A DNA stretch of 64,000 nt from UBA6911 sp964481255. GTDB lineage: Bacteria > Acidobacteriota > UBA6911. Under the pieces are notes generated by a model, which was given only the letters and a program-made list of their open reading frames with translations, had not been told where the DNA came from and made no database searches. This document shows, one piece after another, positions 43,675 to 53,401 of this stretch. The stretch spans positions 1 through 64,000 of the forward strand of contig CAYZTZ010000005.1 in assembly GCA_964481255.1 (NCBI GenBank), written 5' to 3'. Each line of letters opens with the position of its first letter. Position 1 is the first letter of the stretch. The position numbers and the translations under genes are program-made.

Positions 43675-43971
43675 TTATGCCATTCCCCTAGCTACTATAT
43701 CACAGCAAGAGTGAACTCCGAGGGAGGCATTCCCGGCTTCCAGGCAGGACCCTCGGACCTCGCCCCGGCCCATTTTTGAAACAATCAGGAAACGGCCATC
43801 CGGGGTCCTTTCAAAGTCTTCCGGCGCAATCGTGCCGCAGATAATCTCAACCTCGCCATGCCGGCCGCATTCAAGCAGCGAGGGATTGAACGCCCCCGGT
43901 TGGGCGGCGGGCGGCGTTCGAACCGGTACGAGGCACAAGAATAGAAACAGAGCGTATGGAGCAGCTTTCAT
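43675..43971 (-). pseudogene. N-terminal fragment of an exported SMP-30/gluconolactonase-like beta-propeller
   Basis: About 98 residues from ATG 43971 (AAGGAG upstream). A signal peptide (MKAAPYALFLFLCLVPVRTP) precedes CGRHGEVEIICGTIAPEDFE, then RTPDGRFLIVSKMGRGE, which reads as the first propeller blade of exported SMP-30-like proteins. Complete relatives are 300-400 residues; here a stop comes after an unrelated Cys-rich tail. Nothing downstream continues the propeller, so it is a remnant. It diverges from the SnoaL-like gene. Confidence 0.5.
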
Positions 43972-44330
43972 AACCATCTCCTTCTCTAGGACGGACGTCC
44001 GTTGCTCTGCCGGTACCGATCTCGCCTGAACACAGAGAAAAACCGTCGTCCCCGCATGAATAGAATGGAACCGGCCATCGCAAAGGCCGGGGCGGCTCCT
44101 GGCAGAATCCCATCCTTTTTCCATGGTTGACTTCCATGCATTCCTGAGTCAGCATGTTCGTCATACATCTATGGCGCCCATTATCCGGCAAATACTCCTG
44201 CTTTTCCACCTCCGCTTCGCATGCCCCGGCTGTCCCTTCGGATTCGGCAGGCACATCGGAGATTCATGCCCAAATATATTTCATGACGGATCGAGTTAAA
44301 TGCAAAATCCATCTGCAGGGAAAATCCATC
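43972..44330. other. Divergent intergenic stretch
   Basis: Spacer between the SMP-30 remnant and the SnoaL-like gene. It should contain promoters in both directions, but no -35/-10 pair stood out. No gene recognised. Confidence 0.45.
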
Positions 44331-44783
44331 ATGGCACAAACCAATGATTGCCGCTGCACCGTGAAATCCAGATGGAGCCTGCCGGCTGTGCTCACCGCTT
44401 TGGTATTTATAGCCGCCTTTCCCGGAGCGCCTGCAACGCCGCAGCCTCAACTGACGGAGCTGGCGGGCCGCGCCGCTATCGAGGACCTTTTCAACGACTA
44501 CTACTCGCAGTTCGGGCCGGACAGCAAGCATGATTTTGCGTCCTTCTTTACCGCCGACGGCAGACTCGAGGTCAACGGGCTGGTCGCGAATAATCCTGAA
44601 GAGATCAAAGCCATGTATGCCCTGGCCGGAGCAGGCAGGGAGGGAAGAGAGAAGAAGGCTGAAGGCGCCGTGCCGGAGGGCGTATCCGGGATGATGGACA
44701 CGAATCCGAGGATCCGGTTGGAGGGCGACAGGGCTGTGGCAACCCTGCTTTGGCACAGCGTCAGGTCGGACCCGTGGAGATGA
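44331..44783 (+). CDS. Exported SnoaL-like protein, apparently short at the C-terminus
   Basis: 150 residues from ATG 44331, chosen because it opens a signal peptide (KSRWSLPAVLTALVFIAAFP, GAPA). The mature N-terminus is a SnoaL/NTF2 cone: ELAGRAAIEDLFNDYYSQFG, HDFASFFTADGRLEVNGL, and DTNPRIRLEGDRAVATLLWH. The frame ends SVRSDPWR where the family normally has 50 or more further residues of sheet, so the fold seems incomplete. The next gene starts 2 bases after the stop. A deletion joining the two genes is possible. Confidence 0.55.
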   Translation: MAQTNDCRCTVKSRWSLPAVLTALVFIAAFPGAPATPQPQLTELAGRAAIEDLFNDYYSQFGPDSKHDFASFFTADGRLEVNGLVANNPEEIKAMYALAGAGREGREKKAEGAVPEGVSGMMDTNPRIRLEGDRAVATLLWHSVRSDPWR

Positions 44784-44785
44784 AT

Positions 44786-45604
44786 ATGAAATACCAAGAA
44801 GGCCATGTCGTCATCGATGGGATAAAAATCCACTATTACCGTTCCGGCGGGAACAAGCCGCCTATGGTGTTGCTGCACGGCGCAACGGACGACGGGCTCT
44901 GCTGGGGGCGGACGGCGCAAGAACTTGCCGAACGATATGACGTCATCATGCCGGACGCGCAAGGGCATGGACTTTCCGACAGATTAGGCCCCGATTTTTC
45001 TTTCGAAAACCATACGAAACAGACCGTCGGCCTGGTCAAGAAACTGGGGCTTCAAAAGCCGATCCTTATGGGGCATTCCATGGGTGCCGGGACAACCTGC
45101 AACGTCGCGATGGAATACCCCGACTTGCCCAAAGCCATTGTCCTGGAAGACCCGGCCTGGGGCATGTTTCCGCCAAAGCCGGAAAATGCGGCCGCCGTAA
45201 GAAAAAATCACGAGGAAATACGGGCTTATCAAATGGAAGTAGCCCGGCTGCCCCTGGAAGATATTAAAGCCAGATGCCGCAAGGACAACCCGGCCTGGCC
45301 CGAGGATGAAGTCATGACCTGGGCCAATTCCAGAAAACTGTGGGACAAGGCTCTTTTTGACAGGATCGGCTTCCCCTCACGCCCCTATGAAGAGATCGTC
45401 ACCCGGATTGATTGCCCTGCATTACTCATCATTGCGGAAAGGGGCATCGTGTCCAGAGAAACGGCGGAAAATGCGGCCAAGCTCTGGAAGTCCAAGGCGC
45501 CGTTTAAGTGGGTCTACATCCAGGATGCGGGACATAGCATACGCCGTGAGCAGTACGCGGCTTTCAAAAAGGCGCTCCATGACTGGCTGGATACGCTGAA
45601 ATAG
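44786..45604 (+). CDS. Alpha/beta-hydrolase-fold enzyme
   Basis: 272 residues from ATG 44786 (GGAG 6 bases upstream; ATG 44780 is an alternative). Motifs: MVLLHGATDDGLCW (oxyanion HG at 31-32), DVIMPDAQGHGLSDR, nucleophile elbow ILMGHSMGAG with Ser98, a late acidic residue near ALLIIAERG, and the catalytic His in IQDAGHSIRREQ. A helical cap lies around residues 130-200. It has no signal peptide. It could hydrolyse an ester, lactone, epoxide or C-C bond; specificity cannot be read. Nearby genes suggest a catabolic role. Confidence 0.85.
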   Translation: MKYQEGHVVIDGIKIHYYRSGGNKPPMVLLHGATDDGLCWGRTAQELAERYDVIMPDAQGHGLSDRLGPDFSFENHTKQTVGLVKKLGLQKPILMGHSMGAGTTCNVAMEYPDLPKAIVLEDPAWGMFPPKPENAAAVRKNHEEIRAYQMEVARLPLEDIKARCRKDNPAWPEDEVMTWANSRKLWDKALFDRIGFPSRPYEEIVTRIDCPALLIIAERGIVSRETAENAAKLWKSKAPFKWVYIQDAGHSIRREQYAAFKKALHDWLDTLK

Positions 45605-45893
45605 CCGGCAGCCGGGTTACAGCGAGGGCAAACATGCCCCGGGGGCAGACAGAGTGCCCTCCAATTCGGGAAACAACGCCAAGCTCCACAGCGCGACCCG
45701 CCGCGGCTTTGGCGCGAAAGCGTTGGAGCCGCCTGCGCCGGCAAGCCGGCGACCTCAAAACGCCTCAAACGGATTCAGCAGCCCTGCCGAGGGCACATGC
45801 CTAACGGGATGCATTATCGCCCGGGCCAGGATTGATATTTCCTATCTTGCTTCCTGGAAATACAAAACCTGCAAACACTGCTCCTGCGGTGTA

Positions 45894-47729
45894 TCAATAA
45901 CCCCATAAATCTTTGATGACTTCCTCAAGACCCAAGCTTGACAATGTGCTTCTATAAGGTTTCCCGGTTTTTGAGTCCCATCCCATAAGTCTATAATAAT
46001 CATATATCATTGCTTTTATGGGTACGACCCTTCCCTTGGAACCCCCATCAGGAAGCGGCACCGCCGTATATTTATGCGGAAGGGTATCATCTTCCGGTCT
46101 CAGACCGTGTCGAATGTTGAATCCCCGGCGCAGGTTAATGACCCTTCGAGCCGTCATCCTCGCTTCCTTTTCGTCAATTTGCAGCCCCGTCGCAGCGGCG
46201 AGGGTTTCAACTATCTTCGCCAACGGAACGCCGATGGTTCCAAAGGCACAGATTCCTAAAGTGTTAATAAAGCATCTCGCCTCCTGACCGCGTATCACAG
46301 CTTCTGCTTTCCCCGCGACTGAAAACCTAGGCAATTCTCCCGTTAGCTCAAGTCGAAGCGGGCCTCCTTCGTGGGCGGGACCGGCGCTTCCCACGGCATA
46401 CTGCAACGCGTATCCCCAGGCACTGCGATGATCATGCATGGGAAGAGGCATTCCTTTGACCTGCACCACAAGATCCTCCGCACCCTGCCCGATATATCGT
46501 GCCGCGAACAAAGGGCCCTCCGCCAAAACCCGGCCGATTCCTTCCCTTTTCGCGGTTCTTTCTATCAACTTCCATGCAACTTCGTAATTGCCAAAGGTTG
46601 CTTCCAGTCCCTCCACGTCCGCAGCCGAAATGAGGCCTTTCTCATAACACTCCATCAGAAGGGCTATCCCATTGCCCATCCCTAATCCATCAAGACCTAA
46701 TCGATCCGCCAGTTCCGTCAGTCTAGCGACCACCGTTGGATCCGTGACCCCGATATTGCTTCCCATAGCGCTCATCAACTCGTATTCGGGTGATTCACAC
46801 TCCCCCTCAAAGGCACCGTTTTTCAGATTTAGAAGCTTGCCATGACGGATCGTGCAACCAGGGCATGTGATATCCCGCTTGAACATACTTTCGACAACGT
46901 ATTCACCGGTCAACTTTTCCCAACCCTTCAGCGTGCCATATCCCCAGTTCTTTATGGGCAGATCCCCCGCTGTATAGCACATTTGAACCAACGCAGCCGT
47001 GCCGAACTTACTGAAAGCTTGAGCCTCTAAATGCTGCATGTTTAACCTGCGCCACTCACGTGCAAGCTTCGCAAACGGACCCGGATGCGCAATGGGCACT
47101 GAGCGGTCGCCGCCGATCGCTATCGCCTTCAGTCTCTTTGCTCCCATTACAGCCCCAAGCCCACCCCTGCCCGCTACATGGGAGCCATCGTTCACTATGG
47201 AGGAAATCATGACCCCATTTTCACCCGCCGGCCCGATACACAGGCAGCTCGTCCGGCTCTTGCCGGACTCTCGCCTCAAGATTTCCTGCGTTTCCACCGT
47301 GTCCCTTCCCCACAGTAACGACGCATCAAGCAATTGGGCTTTGCCGTTGTCTATCACCAGGTTCACAGGCTCTTCCGAAGCCCCCTCAACCACGATGGCA
47401 TCATAACCGGCAAATTTCAGCATGCGCGCAAAATTGCCGTTCGAATGTGCATCATATACTGTAAAGCCCGTAACTGGGGATTTTGCCGCAACGGAGACAT
47501 TACACGAGGCCTGGACCGACGTACCGGCCAGGGGGCCGGCGGATATCACAAGTTTGTTACCGGGTTCGAGAGCTCCGATACCGGGCGGAACTTCGTCGTA
47601 AAGGATTCTTGCCGCTATCCCATCTCCCCCGATATATTTTTCAATATAGGAGCCATGCAGTTCTTCATCCTTCAGAGTCCCATCCGTCAGGTTCACACGC
47701 AAAAGTTTGCCCATAACACCTGAATACAT
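45894..47729 (-). CDS. Aldehyde ferredoxin oxidoreductase family protein with His in place of a cluster Cys
   Basis: 611 residues from ATG 47729 (AGGAGG upstream). Tungsten/molybdenum bis-pterin enzymes of this family oxidise aldehydes to acids with ferredoxin. Seen: GKLLRVNLTDGTLKDEEL, GGDGIAARILYDEVPPG, NKLVISAGPLAGT, HVAGRGGLGAVMGAKRLKAI and LGLDGLGMGNGIALLMECYE. The 4Fe-4S motif normally CxxCxxxC reads CPGCTIRHGK, so the third ligand is His; a late Cys (FINTLGICAFG, with RCFIN before it) supplies the fourth. It is the last gene of the leftward set after the CoA-transferases, but a 552-bp gap separates them. Confidence 0.9.
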   Translation of the reverse strand: MYSGVMGKLLRVNLTDGTLKDEELHGSYIEKYIGGDGIAARILYDEVPPGIGALEPGNKLVISAGPLAGTSVQASCNVSVAAKSPVTGFTVYDAHSNGNFARMLKFAGYDAIVVEGASEEPVNLVIDNGKAQLLDASLLWGRDTVETQEILRRESGKSRTSCLCIGPAGENGVMISSIVNDGSHVAGRGGLGAVMGAKRLKAIAIGGDRSVPIAHPGPFAKLAREWRRLNMQHLEAQAFSKFGTAALVQMCYTAGDLPIKNWGYGTLKGWEKLTGEYVVESMFKRDITCPGCTIRHGKLLNLKNGAFEGECESPEYELMSAMGSNIGVTDPTVVARLTELADRLGLDGLGMGNGIALLMECYEKGLISAADVEGLEATFGNYEVAWKLIERTAKREGIGRVLAEGPLFAARYIGQGAEDLVVQVKGMPLPMHDHRSAWGYALQYAVGSAGPAHEGGPLRLELTGELPRFSVAGKAEAVIRGQEARCFINTLGICAFGTIGVPLAKIVETLAAATGLQIDEKEARMTARRVINLRRGFNIRHGLRPEDDTLPHKYTAVPLPDGGSKGRVVPIKAMIYDYYRLMGWDSKTGKPYRSTLSSLGLEEVIKDLWGY

Positions 47730-48281
47730 CGTTGTTTCCTCCTTCATTCTTTCTGACACCGGAATTCCCCTCGGGCATGAAATCCGCCAAGGCCCGCGGA
47801 CCCAACGGCTTCGTACCCCTCCACATGATCCTGCCTCTCCATATCACAGTCCTGGCCAAACCCTTGAACCGCCGGACCGAATAGATTCTGAAGCCGCCGG
47901 TGCACCGGTAGAGATCTTCTGTCACCGGAACCTACTTTTCCGGATCTAAAAGGCTGATATCTCAGGCCGGACAACCGCCGCTTCCATCGATTGCGGCGCT
48001 GGTCGATTACATTTGGGGCCGGGTAGCGGCCAATTTGCATTACAGTCAGAGATCCCTGGAAAAAGAGACGCCTCCGAAATGCGTAAAACCCGCGTCGCTG
48101 CGGTAAACAAGGACGCTTCTCGCTGCTTGTCGCATTTTGCCGCAATCGAATCAAAAGTCAGGTATCGGCGAAAACCATAAGGCTATGCGAATGGCATGTC
48201 CATACTGCGTTGTTGTCGAAATGCGCCGGGATAAAGTCCCGTGAATGGCCGACAGCATATTGCCATCCCGCCATAGCGGCT
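47730..48281. other. Intergenic stretch in the leftward catabolic set
   Basis: Between the first CoA-transferase stop and the oxidoreductase start. A minus-strand frame at about 47925-47740 reads MTEDLYRCTGGFRIYSVRRF, but no family is recognised and it may be noise. The oxidoreductase may therefore have its own promoter here. Confidence 0.45.
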
Positions 48282-49508
48282 CTAGGAAGTCACTGGACCG
48301 AATGCGCCGGCCATAAGATACCGATCATATTCGGCCTCTGACATCCCCAAAATCTCAAGACAGATGTATTCATTATGCTCTCCCAAAAGGGGAGCCTCCC
48401 GATAAAGCCTCGCGGGAGTCCTTGACAATCGGGACGGCTGCCCTAAATAGGAGAAACTTCCCAGTTCCCTATGATTTCCTTTCCAGAAACACTCTCTTTC
48501 CTGCAGCTGCACATCCCTGCAAATATCTCTTGCATCCTGCACAACGCCCGCGGCAACTCCTTCCTGCTGCAGCAGAAACATGACATGTTCCGGTTCGAAC
48601 CGGGATGTCCATTGCTCCACAAGATGGTTTAGCCTTACTTCATTTTTCTTCCTTGCCGGAAGCGTCGAGAATTCAGGATCTTTTGTCCATTCAGGATCTC
48701 CCATGGCTTTACACATGGATTGCCACTCGGCGTCCGTAAAGACAGTGATTGCGCACCAACGATCCTCCCCTTTGCAGCGAAAAACCCCATGCGGGGCGGC
48801 ATATTCACAGGAGTTGCCGCTGGCCTGTGCCTGCGTGCCGCTCGTTGCATAATCAAGCAGAAGCGGGGCTATGAGCTGCAAACCGGCTTCGAATTGAGAC
48901 ACGTCAATCAGCTGGCCTTTGCCCGTTTTGTCCCTGTGATCGAGGGCGCTTAGGAGGGCGCTGGCTGCAAAGTGAGGGACGCAATAATCCGTATAGGCCA
49001 CCATCGGGGATATCGGTTCTTCGTCGGGGAAGCCCACAAGATTGACGATTCCTCCCAACCCGTTAATATGGTGTCCCAGGCCGGGCTGAGTGGCCGAAGG
49101 GCCTGTTAATCCCTGATTGGAGCTTCGAATCACGACAATATCCGGCTTGATTCTGCTCAATTCATCATAGCCCAAGCCCCAGCTTTCCAGCACGCCGGGC
49201 CTGTGGCTGTCGGCCACAATATCCGCCAGGGCCACCAATTTTATCGCGATCTCCTTCCCCGCCGCATTCTTTAAATCGAGGCTGATGCTGTATTTATTGG
49301 CTGCAAGATAGCTGAAGAACCCGGCCCGGTTTATGTTTGTTACACCATCCTTGAAAGGAGCGGAAGTCCGCAATAAGTCCGGCCTCTCCATGGATTCGAC
49401 GCAGATCACGGTTGCTCCGTAATCGGCCAAGTATTTGAGAGTCAGCGGACCGGCAATCGCCCACCCGAAATCAATCACATGAATTCCGGCAAAGACCTTT
49501 GGATCCAA
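48282..49508 (-). CDS. CaiB/BaiF type III CoA-transferase A, catalytic Asp present
   Basis: 408 residues. Family III CoA-transferases move CoA between acids via an aspartyl anhydride/thioester. Motifs: VIDFGWAIAGPLTLKYLADY, GATVICVESMERPDLLRTS, NKYSISLDLKNAAGKEIAIK, DIVADSHRPGVLESWGLGYD, DIVVIRSSNQGL. The catalytic position, 17 residues before HRDKTGKGQ, is Asp174 (MVAYTDYCVPHF). The C-terminus has EAPLLGEHNEYICLEILGMS. The neighbouring paralogue B, whose end is 27 bases upstream, lacks this Asp, suggesting an A/B heteromer as in benzylsuccinate CoA-transferase. Confidence 0.9.
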   Translation of the reverse strand: MDPKVFAGIHVIDFGWAIAGPLTLKYLADYGATVICVESMERPDLLRTSAPFKDGVTNINRAGFFSYLAANKYSISLDLKNAAGKEIAIKLVALADIVADSHRPGVLESWGLGYDELSRIKPDIVVIRSSNQGLTGPSATQPGLGHHINGLGGIVNLVGFPDEEPISPMVAYTDYCVPHFAASALLSALDHRDKTGKGQLIDVSQFEAGLQLIAPLLLDYATSGTQAQASGNSCEYAAPHGVFRCKGEDRWCAITVFTDAEWQSMCKAMGDPEWTKDPEFSTLPARKKNEVRLNHLVEQWTSRFEPEHVMFLLQQEGVAAGVVQDARDICRDVQLQERECFWKGNHRELGSFSYLGQPSRLSRTPARLYREAPLLGEHNEYICLEILGMSEAEYDRYLMAGAFGPVTS

Positions 49509-49535
49509 GCGAATCCCTTCCTTTCACCAAAACAT

Positions 49536-50789
49536 CTAGATAGTTCCGGATTGCTGTAAGAGCTCCAGATCTCCTTTTGAAAAGCCGAGCTCCCCTTCAT
49601 AAATGTCCCGGTTGTGCTCTCCCGGCAAAGGAGCTTTCCTCAACATCGTGAGCGGCGTTTCCGATAATTTTGCGAATGGGCCGGGATAGGTGATCCGTGC
49701 CTGAATTTCCGGATGATCAACCTTGACCCAGAAGTCCCTGGCCTTTAATTGTGTGTTTTCAAAAATGTCTCGAGCTGTGGACACCGGGCAAAGCATGATC
49801 TTTCTTTCCAGGGCCTGGCTATACAATTCAGCCTTTGTGTATCTCAAAAAAAGCTCCGCGATGGGGGCCTCCATTTGATCCTGCATTTCCTGGGTCTGAC
49901 AGGACATGTCGAACACCGTCCAATCAAAATTTTCCATAAGCCCCGAAGCTAGACCCTCTTCCTGCAGCCACGCCGCCATGGCTCGATTGGTTTTAAGGCC
50001 GAAATCGCCGCCCAAAATATAAAAAATGACGTATCCATCCTTGCACCGCCATAACAGCTTCTGTTTTGTGTCCGTCCATCGGCCTGTGAGATAGGACCCC
50101 ACGCGCCTGAGAATTTTATGATTTAACTCCCACAGCGGAACTGCATTGGAGAGCTCCCATAGGACACACTCCTGCGCCGATACATCAACAAATTGCCCTT
50201 GCCCGGTCTTTTCACGATGGAAATAGGCGATAAGGCTCGCAGCGGCCGCATGGGCGCTGGCTAACATAAAGGACTGAGGAAAACTGATCCTCACGGGAGG
50301 CGCCTCCGGTCTTCCCGTGATATACAACAAGCCGCTCATAGCCATGACCACGAGGTCGGATGCTTTGAAGTTCCTGTAAGGTCCCGTTTGTCCAAACGGA
50401 CTAATGGAGGTATAAATCATGCGCGGATTGAGCCCCTGGAGATCGGCGTACCCTAGTCCCAACGCATCCATATGTCCGGGAGGAAACGATTCAATGACAA
50501 AGTCGGCCTTGCTTGCCAGAGTTTTGAAAATTAGCCGTCCATCTCCGGAATCCAGATTTAAAGTAATCCCTCTTTTGCTCGCATTGTACGCGAACCATAT
50601 AAGGCTTCTTTCCGGATCCGGGGTGTGACCATAGAAGGGACCGACACGCCTGTCCGGATCGCCTCCGGGCCTTTCGATTTTTATGACATCCGCTCCCAGG
50701 TCGGCCAGAATCCTGCCGCACAGGTAGCCGTTCCCGTTCGTCAGATCCAGCACCCGCGGCGATCGAACCAGGCATTTCTTCTCTTCCAT
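49536..50789 (-). CDS. CaiB/BaiF type III CoA-transferase B, lacking the catalytic Asp
   Basis: 417 residues with the full family fold: VLDLTNGNGYLCGRILADLG, DVIKIERPGGDPDRRVGPF, ASKRGITLNLDSGDGRLIFK, DFVIESFPPGHMDALGLGYA, GQTGPYRNFKASDLVVMAMS, and the end APLPGEHNRDIYEGELGFSK. At the catalytic position, 17 residues before HREKTGQGQ, it has Phe174 within FPQSFML, and no acidic residue occurs between Glu162 and Glu193. It is probably a non-catalytic partner subunit. It starts 4 bases after the MaoC-like gene. Confidence 0.88.
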   Translation of the reverse strand: MEEKKCLVRSPRVLDLTNGNGYLCGRILADLGADVIKIERPGGDPDRRVGPFYGHTPDPERSLIWFAYNASKRGITLNLDSGDGRLIFKTLASKADFVIESFPPGHMDALGLGYADLQGLNPRMIYTSISPFGQTGPYRNFKASDLVVMAMSGLLYITGRPEAPPVRISFPQSFMLASAHAAAASLIAYFHREKTGQGQFVDVSAQECVLWELSNAVPLWELNHKILRRVGSYLTGRWTDTKQKLLWRCKDGYVIFYILGGDFGLKTNRAMAAWLQEEGLASGLMENFDWTVFDMSCQTQEMQDQMEAPIAELFLRYTKAELYSQALERKIMLCPVSTARDIFENTQLKARDFWVKVDHPEIQARITYPGPFAKLSETPLTMLRKAPLPGEHNRDIYEGELGFSKGDLELLQQSGTI

Positions 50790-50793
50790 CCGC

Positions 50794-51978
50794 TCAATTT
50801 CCTTTACGGCCTAATCGTTTATCCAGCGGGGAGGCATTATTCCGCCTGGATGGCAGAGCCACAATGGCATAGCCCGGCATTACGTTTTCCTGCCTTTGAT
50901 TGATCGCAGATCGTTCGATACGAACGCAGTAATCTCCATCTGCATCCATGTACTTGTCGGTAACCTTGCCCTTGACCCAAACGACGTCCGACAAATAGAC
51001 GAACTTGTGGTACTCCGTATAACTTCTCTTCAGCCAGCCGTCGTCTCCCATCCAATTCGTGATTAAATGAATACCCCAGCAGTGCCTTTGAACACCCACA
51101 TCATAGGAATGTGGAAGTCCCATTGCCTTTGCCGCCGCCCTGTTATAATGAACGGCAAAAATCGGTTCCAGCGCCGAGGTGTTGGGATCCCGGAAAGCCC
51201 AGGCCGGGTGTTTTCGATAGGACCGCAAGGCCACGCCATGAGCCTGCAATCTCGGGATAGGAACCCCTCCGCCGATCACATAGGCTATCTCATCCGTGAC
51301 TCCGAGCGGCCCTTTCACTACCGGTTTCAGCTCATCTCCGATTTCAACGTCTTCCCAATACCGCGGCGTGGAACCTCGGACCTCCTCAGAAAGAATCTCC
51401 TGCTCAATCTGCCGCAATTGTTCCTCGGTCCAAGGATGCGGCAATTCAAGGTTGGCATACTTTTTTTTCTCGCGGGCCTTCGCTCTGGCGAAATGTACCA
51501 CCCACCAATGATACCGGGCGATCAGATCTCCGTGCTGGTTCCAATATTGATTTTGAAAATGGTCTATTACGGTCTCCTCAGCGTAGCTGCTTTTCTTTGG
51601 CCCGTCAAAGCTCTTGAATACGCACTCTGCCGATATTTTATCCCCCATAAAAATCGGTTTCATGAATTCCACGTCGCAGCCGGCGTGAAATCCGCCCAGT
51701 CCCCTCCAGCCAAATATCACATGAGAAAAACAGGCCCAGACGAACGAGGGGGGGGCGACAATACAGCCATACCGGCTCTTTTTTGCATATTCCGCATTAC
51801 TCCACAGGGGATTCCAATCTCCTATTCCTTCGCTGAATTTTAGAATCGCCATTCTGGTCGCATACTCATTGTGCGTGCTTTCGTCCACGCGCAGTTTGAA
51901 GCCCAGTTTGGCGCGCATGTCCTCTATCATGTCTTGAGTGATTGTCGAATCGGGCATCACCACTTTTTTCTCGGGCAT
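50794..51978 (-). CDS. Double-hotdog MaoC-like / FAS1-type dehydratase-domain protein
   Basis: 394 residues. Two hotdog halves: the first (about 10-170) has NPLWSNAEYAKKSRYGCIVA, PPSFVWACF, GFHAGCDVEFMKPIFMGDKI; the second (about 205-375) has TPRYWEDVEIGDELKPVVKG, PLGVTDEIAYVIGGGVP, HYNRAAAKAMGLPHSYDVGV and QRHCWGIHLITNWMGDDGWL. The family hydrates or dehydrates enoyl/hydroxyacyl-CoA esters. The segment DVGVQRHCWGIHLITNWMGD may hold the hydratase-type residues, but a canonical MaoC active site was not confirmed. It lies between two CoA-transferase pairs, as expected for a CoA-ester pathway. Confidence 0.8.
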   Translation of the reverse strand: MPEKKVVMPDSTITQDMIEDMRAKLGFKLRVDESTHNEYATRMAILKFSEGIGDWNPLWSNAEYAKKSRYGCIVAPPSFVWACFSHVIFGWRGLGGFHAGCDVEFMKPIFMGDKISAECVFKSFDGPKKSSYAEETVIDHFQNQYWNQHGDLIARYHWWVVHFARAKAREKKKYANLELPHPWTEEQLRQIEQEILSEEVRGSTPRYWEDVEIGDELKPVVKGPLGVTDEIAYVIGGGVPIPRLQAHGVALRSYRKHPAWAFRDPNTSALEPIFAVHYNRAAAKAMGLPHSYDVGVQRHCWGIHLITNWMGDDGWLKRSYTEYHKFVYLSDVVWVKGKVTDKYMDADGDYCVRIERSAINQRQENVMPGYAIVALPSRRNNASPLDKRLGRKGN

Positions 51979-52027
51979 CCGTCACCTCTTTGGCTCGGTC
52001 GGACCGTTCCGGCCTTATGCCGCCGGG

Positions 52028-53386
52028 CTACCCCTCGCCAATTCCAATACCAAAGTGTTTTCTCAGTTCGGTGAGATAGTCCGGATCCATGGACCCTGCC
52101 TGTTGTTTTTCCAACAAATCAAGCCGCGTGGGCCTTCCGGGTGGAAAATCCGGAGTTCTGGAAATGACCTTATCCTTCTCCAGACGCACGAGCTCCTGCT
52201 TCGACATGCCCAACAATGAACAAAAAACGTATTCGTTGTCCTCTCCGAAATGAGGAGCTCGCGTCAGGGCCAATTCCCTAAATCCTCGGAACTTTGCCGG
52301 CATCTGGCTGGGGATGGGCCTTGGACCGATGGCTTCTCCATGATCGATACACTGAAAGAAGCCTCGCTTCTTGAGGTGAGGATTCAGGTTGATTTCTTTC
52401 ATGTTGAGCACGGCTCCGGCCGGGATCCTCAACCTCTGCAGGGTGTTCATTATTTCGAATTTGTCCCGGCGCATGGTCCATTGTTCCATCAGACAATCCA
52501 ATTCAGGCTGTCGCGCAAGCCTGCCCTCCCTCGATGCGAACGCCCGGTCCCTTAACGCCTCAGGTTCATGGATCTCCCGGACAAAGCGCTTCCACTGGCC
52601 GTCGGTCTCTATAGCAATCGCCACCCACTCGTCGTCTCCCTTACAGCGATAACAGCCGTGAGGGGCGCATCCCGGATGCCGATTGCCCATGCGCCGGCGC
52701 TCGCGCTTATTCAGGATGCAATCGAGAACTATGTCGCCCAGGTGGCAAAGAGTGGCTTCTCTTCCGGAAACATCCACGTACTGTCCCTTGCCGGTTATCT
52801 TCTGGTGGAATAGTGCGGTGACCAGCGCCATGGCGGCATTGGCGCCTGTGACCCAGTCCCCGTAAGCGAAACCGGATAGAAGAGGCGGCTCATCCGGGTT
52901 GCCGGTGTTGTGCGTCAAACCGCTCATCCCCTCCATGCCCGGCACGTACATGTAGTAGTCCTTAAGCGGGCCGTCGTGTCCCAAGCCGCTCACCGAAACC
53001 ATGATGATTCGAGGATTGATCTTCTTCAGGCGTTCGTAATTCAATCCCCAATGGGTCATTACCCTGGGCGAATAATTCTCGATGACCGCGTTGCTTATTC
53101 TTAAAAGCTGCCGGAAGATATCGCGTCCCTTTTCGGTAGCCATATTGAGAGAGATGGCCCGTTTCCCTGCATTGAGGGAGTGAAACAGGCAGCCGCGATT
53201 CCAGGGATCGGCCCCCGGGTTGTTTTCGGGATAGACATTGGCTCGCGTAAATACATCCGGGCGTTGCCATGATTCTATCTTGAGAACCTCCGCTCCCAGT
53301 TCCGCCAATATCTTTGTGGCAACGGGCCCGGCAAAAACCATGGTCAGATCGATAATTCTTATGCCGTCTAATATCTTGTATGCCAT
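52028..53386 (-). CDS. CaiB/BaiF type III CoA-transferase C, catalytic Asp present
   Basis: 452 residues, about 40 longer than usual because of a C-terminal extension (PPGRPTRLDLLEKQQAGSMD and beyond). Motifs: GIRIIDLTMVFAGPVATKIL, AELGAEVLKIESWQRPDVFT, NAGKRAISLNMATEKGRDIF, AVIENYSPRVMTHWGLNYER. The catalytic position is Asp177 in FAYGDWVTGANAAMALV, before FHQKITGKGQYVDVS. The C-terminus has APHFGEDNEYVFCSLLGMS. It starts 15 bases after the stop of paralogue D and is co-transcribed with it. Confidence 0.9.
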   Translation of the reverse strand: MAYKILDGIRIIDLTMVFAGPVATKILAELGAEVLKIESWQRPDVFTRANVYPENNPGADPWNRGCLFHSLNAGKRAISLNMATEKGRDIFRQLLRISNAVIENYSPRVMTHWGLNYERLKKINPRIIMVSVSGLGHDGPLKDYYMYVPGMEGMSGLTHNTGNPDEPPLLSGFAYGDWVTGANAAMALVTALFHQKITGKGQYVDVSGREATLCHLGDIVLDCILNKRERRRMGNRHPGCAPHGCYRCKGDDEWVAIAIETDGQWKRFVREIHEPEALRDRAFASREGRLARQPELDCLMEQWTMRRDKFEIMNTLQRLRIPAGAVLNMKEINLNPHLKKRGFFQCIDHGEAIGPRPIPSQMPAKFRGFRELALTRAPHFGEDNEYVFCSLLGMSKQELVRLEKDKVISRTPDFPPGRPTRLDLLEKQQAGSMDPDYLTELRKHFGIGIGEG

Positions 53387-53401
53387 TATCGTTCCGATCG
53401 T

